A DNA stretch of 42,025 nucleotides, from NCBI GenBank assembly GCA_004297775.1, contig SCUE01000001.1, forward strand, positions 1 through 42,025, written 5' to 3'. Positions 34,228 to 41,357 of this stretch are shown here, one piece after another. The notes beneath the pieces are model-generated. The model did not search any database, had not been told where the DNA came from, and saw only the letters and a program-made list of their open reading frames with translations. The number at the start of each line of letters is the position of its first letter. The first letter of the stretch is position 1. The stretch is from Chloroflexota bacterium (lineage in GTDB: Bacteria > Chloroflexota > UBA6077 > FW602-bin22). A program made the translations under genes and the position numbers.

Positions 34228-35021
34228 GCGCCGGCTCCGCCCGAGGCTTCGTTGGGGTGAGCAACGGACACGCCGGCCACTCCGCGCTGAACGGCAACGC
34301 CATCGGGCAGGTCCAGAAGCCCGATGCGTCGAAGCATCGCCTCTGTGCTCCGCATGTGTGCGCGCATCGCCGCCTCAGCGCCGAGCGGACCATGACTCGC
34401 GATCGCCTCGAGCACACGTGAGTGGTCGCGAAGGCGACGGGCGGTGCGCCCGTCCAGCACGTAGGTCGATCGAACCGTCTCGAGGAGGAGATCGTGAACG
34501 GTGTCAGTCAGAGCGACTAGGACGGAATTATGCGTGCTCTCGGCGAGCCTGAGGTGGAAATTGAGGTCCGCTTCGACGTATTCCTCGACCGTTGACGACT
34601 GGCGACGCATCGTCTCGATGGCTTGAGCCATAAGCTGGATGTCGGAGTCAGTTGCCCTCGTGGCGGCGAGAGCGGCGGCTTGGCACTCCAGTCCCAGTCG
34701 GACCTCGAAGAGGTCGCGGATGCTGCTCTTGTGGCGCTGGAGCATCAAGCCAACGGAGTAGGCCGCGGCCTGGCGGCTTCGATCGACGATCAGGATGCCG
34801 ACACCGTGGCGACGCTCGACGAGCCCCCGCGCCTCGAGGATGCGGACCGCCTCACGGACGGTTGCCCGACTGACGTTCAGGTTCTTGCACAGCTCCGGCT
34901 CGGCTGGCAGGTAGTCTCCGGGCGCCAACTCCCCTGAGAGGATCAGCTCCATCAGGTACTCGACGGTGCGATCACAGAGGTTTGGCTGCTTGATCGCCGC
35001 GTACACGACCGGGGCCTGCAC
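34224..35021 (-). CDS. GntR/FadR-family regulator with FCD domain
   Basis: 265 residues. An N-terminal winged helix ('LILSGELAPGDYLPAEPELCKNLNVSRATVREAVRILEARGLVERRHGVGILI', about 26-78) is followed by a helical FCD ligand domain with metal-binding candidates Asp152 and His156 ('ADLNFHLRLAESTHN') and a C-terminal 'HMRSTEAM' His. FCD regulators sense carboxylic or sugar acids such as uronates and gluconate, which matches an operon for sugar-acid-containing glycan. It is the first gene of the operon and probably represses it and the divergent gene until the substrate appears. Start is a GTG at 35021 with a TGAGGAG site. Its final 30 residues are a variable Gly/Ala tail. Confidence 0.9.
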   Translation of the reverse strand: MQAPVVYAAIKQPNLCDRTVEYLMELILSGELAPGDYLPAEPELCKNLNVSRATVREAVRILEARGLVERRHGVGILIVDRSRQAAAYSVGLMLQRHKSSIRDLFEVRLGLECQAAALAATRATDSDIQLMAQAIETMRRQSSTVEEYVEADLNFHLRLAESTHNSVLVALTDTVHDLLLETVRSTYVLDGRTARRLRDHSRVLEAIASHGPLGAEAAMRAHMRSTEAMLRRIGLLDLPDGVAVQRGVAGVSVAHPNEASGGAGA

Positions 35022-35041
35022 ATCTCCTCACCAGACGTCAG

Positions 35042-35092
35042 TTGTCGGATGTCTTAGGTGTGCATACTATCAGGCTGTCGGCCTCTCGTCAA
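35042..35092. promoter_or_regulatory. Divergent promoter pair sharing one -10 element
   Basis: Minus strand: -35 TTGACG (35087-35092), 17-base spacer, -10 TAGTAT (35064-35069), start about 36 bases before the GntR gene. Plus strand: -35 TTGTCG (35042-35047), 17-base spacer, -10 TACTAT (35065-35070). The two -10 hexamers overlap in the symmetric ATACTAT, so polymerase could engage in either direction. The -35 elements flank it as a near-dyad (TTGTCG ... CGTCAA). Confidence 0.6.
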
Positions 35093-35184
35093 GACAGGCG
35101 CTTCGTCGAACAGACGTGAGCGGTGTCAACTCGGTCGTGGCGCCGTTTGGGGCGAGGCCTGACAACAGCGGAGGAGGGAACACG

Positions 35185-35967
35185 ATGGGAAAGGTGCGAT
35201 TTGCCGAGATGCTTCCTCACGAACTCGTGGCCGCGCGCGCATCGAGGCCGGTCGCCTATTTGCCGCTAGGCACGCTGGAGTGGCATGGCGGCCACCTCCC
35301 CTACGGGTTCGATGGCGTGAAGGCGGAAGCGCTCGCCTGCGTCTTTGCGGAGCGAACCGGCGGAGTCGTGATGCCGGCCGTGTGGTGGGGAGACCATCGG
35401 GGGATACTGGCGGAAGTCGTCTTTGCCCCCGAGGTCCGGCCGACGTTCCCGTACGATCATCGGCCGGCAATCTGCGACGCGCTCGGCCTCACGCCGGAGG
35501 CATTTGCTCAGGACGCGGCGCGGTGTGAGAGGGAGGAAGGGGGGTGGACGCTCTATCAGACGATCCTCACGCACGCGTTCCACGAGATCGAAACGCTCGG
35601 ATTCCGCCTGATACTGCCGATTTCGGGACACTATCCGCTGATCGAGCCGGCTCGTGTCGCGGCACAGACGTATCGCGGCCGGGCGCGAGTCCACCCGTTC
35701 ATCGAGGCAGAACTCGTCGCAGATCAGGGGTACAAGGGCGATCACGCTGGGACCTGGGAGACGTCCTTGCTGATGGCGCTGCGCCCGGAACTCGTGATGA
35801 TGGATCGCATCCTCACATTCGATGACGACGAGGCTATCGGCGCGCCATTCACGAAGCCGCATCGGACCGCGTCCCGGGAGCTCGGGGAACGCGGCATCGC
35901 CGCCATGACCGAGGTTATCGCCTGCCTTGTACACGCGTACCTCGCCGAAGATCGACGGAAGGATTGA
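35185..35967 (+). CDS. Creatininase/creatinine amidohydrolase-family protein
   Basis: 260 residues. The metal-site motif 'LPLGTLEWHGGHLPYGFDG' provides Glu33, His35 and Asp43-type ligands; 'PISGHYPLIEP' takes the place of the usual NGHGGN loop, and 'KGDHAGTWETSLLMALRPELV' that of HAGExETS. Ring-opening amidohydrolases and the related mycofactocin- and riboflavin-linked proteins are in this family. The altered loops mean the substrate need not be creatinine. It is divergent from the GntR operon and may be co-regulated from the shared promoter. ATG 35185 has a strong GGAGGAGGGAA site, about 110 bases after the predicted transcript start. Its stop is followed directly by the IS21 remnant. Confidence 0.82.
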   Translation: MGKVRFAEMLPHELVAARASRPVAYLPLGTLEWHGGHLPYGFDGVKAEALACVFAERTGGVVMPAVWWGDHRGILAEVVFAPEVRPTFPYDHRPAICDALGLTPEAFAQDAARCEREEGGWTLYQTILTHAFHEIETLGFRLILPISGHYPLIEPARVAAQTYRGRARVHPFIEAELVADQGYKGDHAGTWETSLLMALRPELVMMDRILTFDDDEAIGAPFTKPHRTASRELGERGIAAMTEVIACLVHAYLAEDRRKD

Positions 35968-35984
35968 ATAGGCGTCGCGTGGCG

Positions 35985-36333
35985 GAATCGGCAGTGCGCC
36001 AGGCCCGGCAGACCGAACAGCAAGACGTTTGTCGGCCCGATCGACGAAGTCGCCGCCACAGAGCTCGGGCAAGACGCATTGGATGCGCAGCGGCCGGCGT
36101 CGCTGCTCGAGCGTGTCCAGCGTCTTGCCAGGCGGCAGGCGCGCCTCCTGGAATAGCCGTTCGATGCGGTGCTGATGGCGCCCCTCCAGCTCGTGACCGA
36201 GCAACTCGGCGGCGAAGGCCTCCAGCGATCAGTTCTCGCGCACGGCGGTGACGACGATCTCCTCGGCGATCTGAGCCAGCGTCGGCAGCCAGAGCACCTT
36301 GCACTGCACACGGACCCGCTCAAGCGGCGTCAT
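35985..36333 (-). pseudogene. istB: istB fragment with nonsense and frameshift lesions
   Basis: The ATG at 36333 begins 'MTPLERVRVQCKVLWLPTLAQIAEEI' and the product continues with the IstB hallmarks 'LEGRHQHRIERLFQEARLPPGKTLDTLE' and 'LPELCGGDFVDRAD'. An in-frame TGA at 36229-36231 stands where the family has a Trp. A one-base insertion near 36030 then shifts the frame just before the 'LLFGLPG' of the Walker A segment, and the P-loop itself (GTGKTH) is lost. Overlaps the istA end by 14 bases, as in intact IS21 elements. Confidence 0.75.
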
Positions 36334-36650
36334 CGTCGACCTCCAAGTGATTGCAGAGCAGCGCGTCGTAGTCGGCCAGGTCGACCGTACCGGTCGCGAG
36401 CGCTGCCGGAGCGGCGAGTGCCGCCTGGACCCCCGCGGCGATGGTCCGGTCGTCCCACGCCCCACCCGTCGCGAGCACCTCGGCCAGTGCCCGCTCGAGG
36501 TCGATCTCCAGCGTCGTCGCCGCCAACTTGAGCACCCGCAGATAGGCGATGTCCGCGCGCCGAGACGGCAGCCGGGCGTCCAGCGCCGTCCGGGCGCGGG
36601 CGAAGGTAAAGGTAGTGGTCGGGACAAGGTCGTCCCGGTGGCGTTAGTCG
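36320..36650 (-). pseudogene. istA: istA 3' fragment (IS21 transposase C-terminus)
   Basis: Reading leftward from about 36645, the peptide has 'RHRDDLVPTTTFTFARART' then 'RRADIAYLRVLKLAATT' and ends 'YDALLCNHLEVDDDAA', the C-terminal region of IS21 IstA proteins after the integrase core. There is a stop (TAA) immediately upstream of the preserved part, and nothing of the DDE core or DNA-binding domain is found. Only 53 bases separate it from the dead aldolase gene. Confidence 0.72.
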
Positions 36651-36703
36651 CGGAAGCCGATTCTGCGGCGCACCCCCACCCAACTCTCGTGCTCCCGGTC
36701 CCT

Positions 36704-37454
36704 CTATCTTGGGCGGCGGACCCAAGCCGTGTCCCCGGCGTGCTCTACTACGAATTGGCGGCAACCAGTCAGAATCATCTCGTTTGCCCAGAGGATCGCG
36801 AGGCGGTCGGAGAACGTCCATTTGCCCGCCGACCGGACGCGCTCGTCGATCTCGTTCGAAAGTCGGCGCCGCTCAGAGTGGTCGGGTTTGCCTGGGTGGC
36901 CGAGGGACTCGGCCAAGTCATATGGGCCACCGGCGATAGTACAGACACCTTTGACGGCCAGGATCGCGTCAGCGTTATCGTATCCCCTCTTCGTCTTGCG
37001 CCGTCACCAGCATCTGCGTGTTCGCCCAACGGCCGTAGTCGAGGTTGCTGGCGTGCGCCCTCGCCAAATAGACCACATCGTTGAACGTCGTGCCGCGCCC
37101 GAGTCCCCATCCCCGCGTGCCTTCTGGGGGCAGCAGATAGGCGTCAACCAGACGCTGGGCCTCCTCGCGGGTTTCCACGTGGGGCCCGAGGATCCCCTGC
37201 ACTTCGCGGTCGAGCCACCGGTTGATCGTCCACGGCTCGATCGACGGAACTTGCGCCTACACAGACATCCCGTACCCATTCGCGACCCGACACATGTCGT
37301 TGACTGACTCAGGCGTGAAAGCGCCGTGCTCACCATCCAGGTGGATGGCGGCAAACCCGGCTTGCGCAGCCAACTCGACCAACACGCTCGTCGGGAAGGT
37401 GAGTGCCAGCACGGTGGCATTCAGCCCCCGGCGGTTCTATTCGCCGGTCAGCAT
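36704..37454 (-). pseudogene. Decayed HpcH/HpaI-family aldolase
   Basis: Translating the minus strand in pieces gives aldolase landmarks in order: 'LNATVLALTFPTSVLVELAAQAGFAAIHLDGEHG' with the catalytic His, then 'QGILGPHVETREEAQRLVDAY', 'RGWGLGRGTTFND', and after a frameshift 'AILAVKGVCTIAGGPYDLAESLGHPGKPDHSE'. In-frame stops lie at 37437-37439 and 37257-37259, and the frame changes between about 36975 and 36960. Metal Asp is present in 'PYDLAES'. The product would have cleaved a 2-keto-3-deoxy sugar acid. It differs from the intact aldolase at 16223 and belongs to another subgroup. It sits between the IS21 remnant and the sugar cluster, and was probably part of it before decay. Confidence 0.78.
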
Positions 37455-37490
37455 CGTGCTGAGGTACGACCCGGACACGCTTCCCTCTGG

Positions 37491-37502
37491 CCCTATATAG
37501 GG
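37491..37502. repeat. Perfect 12-bp palindrome CCCTATATAGGG
   Basis: Lies in the 111-base space between the decayed aldolase and the isomerase gene, close to the GC-rich hairpin at 37530. It could be an old operator or -10-like element of the dead gene (TATATA on both strands). Confidence 0.35.
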
Positions 37503-37529
37503 AGCGATTAGTTCGCCGGGCCGACCGGG

Positions 37530-37548
37530 GGCGGGCGAAACGCCCGCC
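37530..37548. repeat. GC-rich hairpin (GGCGGGCG-AAA-CGCCCGCC), dispersed copy 2
   Basis: An 8-bp perfect stem with AAA loop, followed by TTCC, 18 bases past the 3' end of the minus-strand isomerase gene. It matches the element at 2101-2117 in stem, loop size and the trailing CTTCC/TTCC. Probable interspersed hairpin or GC-type terminator. Confidence 0.5.
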
Positions 37549-37565
37549 TTCCGAAGAGAAGGCCG

Positions 37566-38405
37566 CTACTGCCCCAGCCGGGCCAGCTTCTCGCCCAGAA
37601 TGTGGAAGCAGCGCGGCGCCTGCTGCTCGGTCAATCCGTGCATGATGATCGCGCCGCGGTAGCCGTTCTTCTCAAGCAGGCGCAGATATCGATCGAAGTC
37701 GAGAACCCCGTGGCCGGGGGCCAGGTGCCCGGCGTCGCCGTCGTGGTCGAGGTCCTTCGCGTGGGCGAACGCGATGTCGCCGCCGATCAGATCGAACAAC
37801 TCGCCCAGGACAGCATCCATCCGGGGCAACTCGCCGCTATGAAAGATGTTCGCGCCATCGATACAGACCTTGAGATTGCGCGAGCCCATCTCGTCGATGA
37901 GGCGACGGGCGGCGCGGCCAGAGTCGACGACGTTATTCACTTCCGGCTCCATGGCCAGGATCACGCCATACCGTTCCGCAGACGCCAGGGCCGGCGCCAT
38001 GGTCGCTGCAAGATCGCGCCACGCCTCGGGCGATCGGTTGTCCGGGTGCGCGCGCCACATGCTGGTCGTGTTGCGCGAACCGGTGCAGACGCCGACGACG
38101 CTGGTGCCGAGTCCGCCGCCGGCCGCGCACACCGCATCGAGCCGCTTCAACCCGTCAGCGCGCACGGCCGGATCGGGGTGCGCCATGTTGAACATCCCCG
38201 ACACGGCCGTCATGGCGACGCCGTGAGATTCGCATGCCTTCCTCGCGCGGGCAATTTGCGCCGGGCCGATCACATATGGCAGGTCCTCCAACCCGAGCGA
38301 GGAGAGATGGAACTGAATCGCCCGGCCACCGACGGCGACCAGCGCGTCGAGCGCGTCCTCGAACGTCGGCCGCTGAAACACCTTGTCGAACGCTCCCAGT
38401 TCCAT
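37566..38405 (-). CDS. Sugar phosphate isomerase/epimerase family protein (xylose isomerase-like TIM barrel)
   Basis: 279 residues of the AP endonuclease 2/tagatose-epimerase-like barrel. Metal ligands are visible as Glu in 'LAMEPEV', Asp in 'VCIDGANIF' and His in 'AFAHAKDLD', but the last ligand position, usually Glu, reads 'GAIIMHGL', so the site may be altered. Family members isomerise or epimerise keto-sugars. ATG at 38405 follows a GGAGGCG site and overlaps the stop of the upstream oxidoreductase gene by one base (TGATG); a GTG one codon earlier is possible. The pair forms a coupled unit, together acting on a sugar or inositol-like substrate. Confidence 0.85.
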   Translation of the reverse strand: MELGAFDKVFQRPTFEDALDALVAVGGRAIQFHLSSLGLEDLPYVIGPAQIARARKACESHGVAMTAVSGMFNMAHPDPAVRADGLKRLDAVCAAGGGLGTSVVGVCTGSRNTTSMWRAHPDNRSPEAWRDLAATMAPALASAERYGVILAMEPEVNNVVDSGRAARRLIDEMGSRNLKVCIDGANIFHSGELPRMDAVLGELFDLIGGDIAFAHAKDLDHDGDAGHLAPGHGVLDFDRYLRLLEKNGYRGAIIMHGLTEQQAPRCFHILGEKLARLGQ

Positions 38406-39484
38406 CACACGCCTCCTGTCACGGCGTCCAGCCTAACCCATTCGCCGCCCGCGCACGAACGCGCGATCGCCACCAGCGCGCGCGTATTCGCGATGCCGTC
38501 TTCGACGTTCGCGCCGACCTGCGGTCCACCATCCAGGATGGTGTCGGCGAATCCCTCGAGCTGCAACTTGTAGGTGTGGGCGTCCTCGCCGAGCGGCCGT
38601 CGGTAGACGCGGTCGCGGGTCGAGAAGCATTCGACCTCGCTCGATTTGTGAAACCACGGCAGGTAGACGCGTCCGACGATGCTGCCTTCCGAACCATAGA
38701 CGCGAAAACCTTCTTCGAAGTCGCCGCGCACGGGGACCGTCAGTTCGAGGTGCCCCAGCGCGCCGTTCGCCAGTTCCGTTTCGATGAACCAGCAGTGCGC
38801 GTCGGCTCGATGCTGATGGCGCCCGCGAACCGCCACGATCTCGCCGCCGAGATACCGCGCCGTGTCGATGAGATGGCAGCCGTGCGTCATCAGCAGATAG
38901 CGCTGGCGATCGGACCGCGGGTCCGCGTCCGGCCGCGCCGAGGCGGCGCTGCCGATCGGGATCGGCTGGAGATTGTCCGTCATCGTGTAGCGATAGACCG
39001 AATCGCAGTACCAGGCCCGGACGGCCAGGATGTCGCCGATCTCCGCGCGCGCGAACTCTCGCGCGTAGGCAATGCCGGGATCGAACCGCTTCATGTGGCC
39101 GATCTGAACGACGCTATCGCTCGCCTCGACGGCGGCTCGCAACGACTCGCACTCCTCGACCGTCACGCCCATCGGCTTCTCGAGGAGGACGTGCTTGCCG
39201 GCCACGAGGGCTCGCAGTGTCAGCGGCACGTGGAACTGATCGGCCGTCGCGACGATGACGGCCTCGACCAGAGGATCGGCCAGCATGGCGTCGTAGCCGT
39301 GATAGGCCGCCTTCGGATTCCATGCGCGATGGGCCGCGTCGACCAGGTCCGCCGCGACATCGCACACCGCCGCGAGTTCGACGTTGCGCGCCTTGGCGCA
39401 GGCGTCGAGATGCGCCGCGCGCGCGATCTGCCCGAGGCCGACGATTCCGACCCGGAGACGCCGATCGGCCTTCACGATCGGCAC
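38405..39484 (-). CDS. Gfo/Idh/MocA-family NAD(P)-dependent oxidoreductase
   Basis: 359 residues. An N-terminal Rossmann fold 'RVGIVGLGQIARAAHLDAC' and the hallmark 'VLLEKPMGVTVEECESLRAAV' (the EKP motif with catalytic Lys) are followed by the alpha/beta C-terminal domain containing 'GHMKRFDPGIAYAREF' and a 'HGCHLIDTARYLGGE' helix with the substrate His/Asp. The family oxidises sugars, inositols or N-acetylated sugars with NAD(P). It is coupled to the isomerase gene. A GTG at 39484 opens the frame; homology begins about 10 residues later. Upstream lies a 374-base space without a gene. Confidence 0.9.
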   Translation of the reverse strand: MPIVKADRRLRVGIVGLGQIARAAHLDACAKARNVELAAVCDVAADLVDAAHRAWNPKAAYHGYDAMLADPLVEAVIVATADQFHVPLTLRALVAGKHVLLEKPMGVTVEECESLRAAVEASDSVVQIGHMKRFDPGIAYAREFARAEIGDILAVRAWYCDSVYRYTMTDNLQPIPIGSAASARPDADPRSDRQRYLLMTHGCHLIDTARYLGGEIVAVRGRHQHRADAHCWFIETELANGALGHLELTVPVRGDFEEGFRVYGSEGSIVGRVYLPWFHKSSEVECFSTRDRVYRRPLGEDAHTYKLQLEGFADTILDGGPQVGANVEDGIANTRALVAIARSCAGGEWVRLDAVTGGV

Positions 39485-39858
39485 GGTCAGTCGGTCCCGT
39501 CGGCCATCGCCCTATTGTGGCCGATCGCGAACTGATCTCCAGTCAGGAGACACGACGCTTCCTACAAGCCATAACATGGTGAAAGTGACCCGTCAGACGA
39601 GTCACTTTCTCCGAAAAGTGACGTGCGAGGTTAGTCACTTCGGTACGTGAGCCGTGCCCGGCTCTGACGACTCGCCAGTGCGGAGCGGGAGCGGCGCATC
39701 GCAGGGATGTGCGCCGAAGGCGCGGCGACCGCGTGCTGAATGCGAAAGGCGCAGCTTCACCGATGAACGTCCGGCGGAACCGTCCAACGCGAGATCGATG
39801 ATCGGACGCGCGCGGAAGCGATCGGTAACTGGGCGAGCCGCGTTTGGAGGCTAACCTC
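39485..39858. other. 374-base stretch without a convincing gene
   Basis: It holds the tandem 33-bp hairpin repeat at 39582-39647 and, to its right, about 200 bases of GC-rich sequence with no family resemblance in any frame. The last bases (39850-39870) form a weak 8-bp hairpin over the stop of the next minus-strand gene. Confidence 0.5.
39582..39647. repeat. Two tandem 33-bp units, each an inverted repeat (AAGTGAC-N11-GTCACTT)
   Basis: Unit 1 (39582-39614) has a 9-bp stem GAAAGTGAC/GTCACTTTC (39581-39589 with 39601-39609). Unit 2 (39615-39647) has AAGTGAC/GTCACTT (39616-39622 with 39634-39640) plus a flanking CCG/CGG. Both loops are 11 bases, with different sequences. Arrays of spaced, repeated inverted segments of this kind are found at the ends of IS21-family and similar elements, so this may be an orphan transposon end. 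No transposase is attached. Confidence 0.6.
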
Positions 39859-40710
39859 TTACAGGTTGGCAAACGCGCTGCGTAGGTTCGCCACGGCGGT
39901 CGCGATGCCCTCTTCCGGCAGCGCCTTGCCCTCGTGCTCGATCGAGACGTAGCCACGATAGCCAGCGTCGACAAGCAATCTGGCGACACGGCGATAGTCG
40001 ACGTCGACTGTGTAGTACATGCCTCCGCCGACGTAGGTCTTGGCGTGCACCATCACCGCTCGCGGCGCGAGCAGCGCCATCTCGGCGTACATGTCGGGAA
40101 CAAACGGGAAGTTCCCGGTATCGAGCGCGACGCCCAGCCAGCGCGACTGCGTGCCATCCACGATCCGCATGACGCCGCTGGCGCGGCCAGTGAGCCCCCA
40201 GTGGTTCTCGACCGCGACGGTGATGCCCTTGCGTCCGGCGTAGTAGCAGACGATCTTGAACGCCTCGATGCTCCAGCCGAAGCCATCGTCGTCGGTGTAG
40301 CCCGTCCGGGGCGGCTCGTGGCCCTGGGCGGCCATGAACTGCTCCCATTCGAGCGTTGTCCAGCGGCCGCCGAACGCGCGCACGGACGGCGCGCCGAGGA
40401 TGTGCGCCGCGTCGATCCAGCGGGCGACGATATCGATCTCGCGTTCGCGATCGGCCGGATCGGGCACGACGAAGTTGTGGTTGGCCGAGATCGACACGAT
40501 CTCGACGCCGCGCCGAAACGCGTGCGCCTTCAGATCGAGCAGATCGCGTTCGCTCAGATCGCGCAAATGGAAGCCGAGGATCTCGATGCCCTCGACGCCG
40601 AGCGCGGCGCACCGATCGATCATCTGGAAGACCGTCGGCGCCTCCTTGCCTTCTGGACCGGCGCCGAACCGATCGAACGAGTAGCTGGATACGGCCAGTC
40701 GATAGGTCAT
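39859..40710 (-). CDS. Sugar phosphate isomerase/epimerase family protein (TIM barrel)
   Basis: 283 residues. The four metal ligands are present: Glu in 'VAVENHWG', Asp in 'ALDTGNFPF', His in 'VHAKTYVGGGM' and Glu in 'VSIEHEGKALPEEG'. The N-terminus 'RLAVSSYSFDRFGAGPEG' is typical of the large group next to Gfo/Idh/MocA genes in sugar clusters. It likely epimerises or isomerises a keto-sugar. It is 70 bases downstream of the cupin gene on the same strand and probably shares its transcript. It does not look like a recent duplicate of the isomerase at 37566, from which it differs throughout. Confidence 0.88.
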   Translation of the reverse strand: MTYRLAVSSYSFDRFGAGPEGKEAPTVFQMIDRCAALGVEGIEILGFHLRDLSERDLLDLKAHAFRRGVEIVSISANHNFVVPDPADREREIDIVARWIDAAHILGAPSVRAFGGRWTTLEWEQFMAAQGHEPPRTGYTDDDGFGWSIEAFKIVCYYAGRKGITVAVENHWGLTGRASGVMRIVDGTQSRWLGVALDTGNFPFVPDMYAEMALLAPRAVMVHAKTYVGGGMYYTVDVDYRRVARLLVDAGYRGYVSIEHEGKALPEEGIATAVANLRSAFANL

Positions 40711-40780
40711 GACGGAGTGCCTCCCGATGGTTTGGTGAGTCGGCGCGGCTCCACGGAACGCGAGACCGCCCGTCGATGCG

Positions 40781-41197
40781 TCAGGTCGGTAGCTGTCCCG
40801 CCGGAATGATCCTGTCCGCGATCGTGCGCAGGAACGCCTCGGGGCCGAACGGCGAGTAGATCGCGATGAGCTTCATCGGCTCCCAGCCAGCGTTGATCGT
40901 CTCGTGGTAGACGTCGGCCGGGATGTGGACGCAATCGCCCGGTCCGACCCGTTCGCGGACCGGCTGACCGTTCTCGTCCTCGACCATCTGGATGCCGGTA
41001 CCCGACACGACGTAGAGGATCTCCTCGACGCCCGGGTGGTTATGTCGCGTGTGCCCCTTGCCCGGCGAGAGCAACACGGCCCCGGCGCTAAATCGATCGG
41101 CATCGGTCACACGCGGCTCCGAGAGCCACTTGATCGTGCCCCAATCGAAAACTTGCGTCTCGACATCGTCGGGACGGATGAACCGCTTGCCAGCCAT
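40781..41197 (-). CDS. Cupin-domain protein
   Basis: 138 residues, one double-stranded beta-helix. Cupin motif 1 is 'GKGHTRHNHPGVEEILYVVSGTG' with the H-X-H and Glu metal ligands; motif 2 is 'GDCVHIPADVYHETIN' with the second His. Such small cupins act as sugar isomerases or as binding proteins beside sugar catabolism. ATG at 41197 follows a GGAGG site; a longer frame to 41284 adds nothing family-like. It is the first gene of a minus-strand group with the isomerase at 39859. Confidence 0.87.
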   Translation of the reverse strand: MAGKRFIRPDDVETQVFDWGTIKWLSEPRVTDADRFSAGAVLLSPGKGHTRHNHPGVEEILYVVSGTGIQMVEDENGQPVRERVGPGDCVHIPADVYHETINAGWEPMKLIAIYSPFGPEAFLRTIADRIIPAGQLPT

Positions 41198-41297
41198 CGC
41201 CACCTCCGTTGGGCGCGTATTGTACGGCTGGGCGCGGGTGGGCCTATCCGGTACTCGATGCGTGGCCGTGACTTGCGTCGTCAATTCGCAGGTTGTG

Positions 41298-41309
41298 CAG
41301 GATATCCTG
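41298..41309. promoter_or_regulatory. Perfect palindrome CAGGATATCCTG before the 41358 gene
   Basis: A 12-bp perfect palindrome in the divergent space between the cupin gene and the next gene, about 50 bases upstream of its start. Plausible operator; a weak -10-like TGATAC overlaps its right edge. Confidence 0.35.
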
Positions 41310-41357
41310 ATACATTGGTGTCTGAAGAAAACGAGGATCCGAAATTAGGAGGCCGGT

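Larger units (their letters stand above)
35985..36650 (-). mobile_element. IS21-family remnant (istA 3' end and istB 5' end)
   Basis: The minus strand from about 36650 to 35985 encodes the last ~110 residues of an IstA transposase and the first ~110 of an IstB helper ATPase. Both ends of the element are missing: the 5' part of istA gives way to unrelated sequence at about 36650, and istB ends within its P-loop next to the creatininase gene. No terminal inverted repeats or target duplication can be seen. It cannot transpose by itself. Confidence 0.75.
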
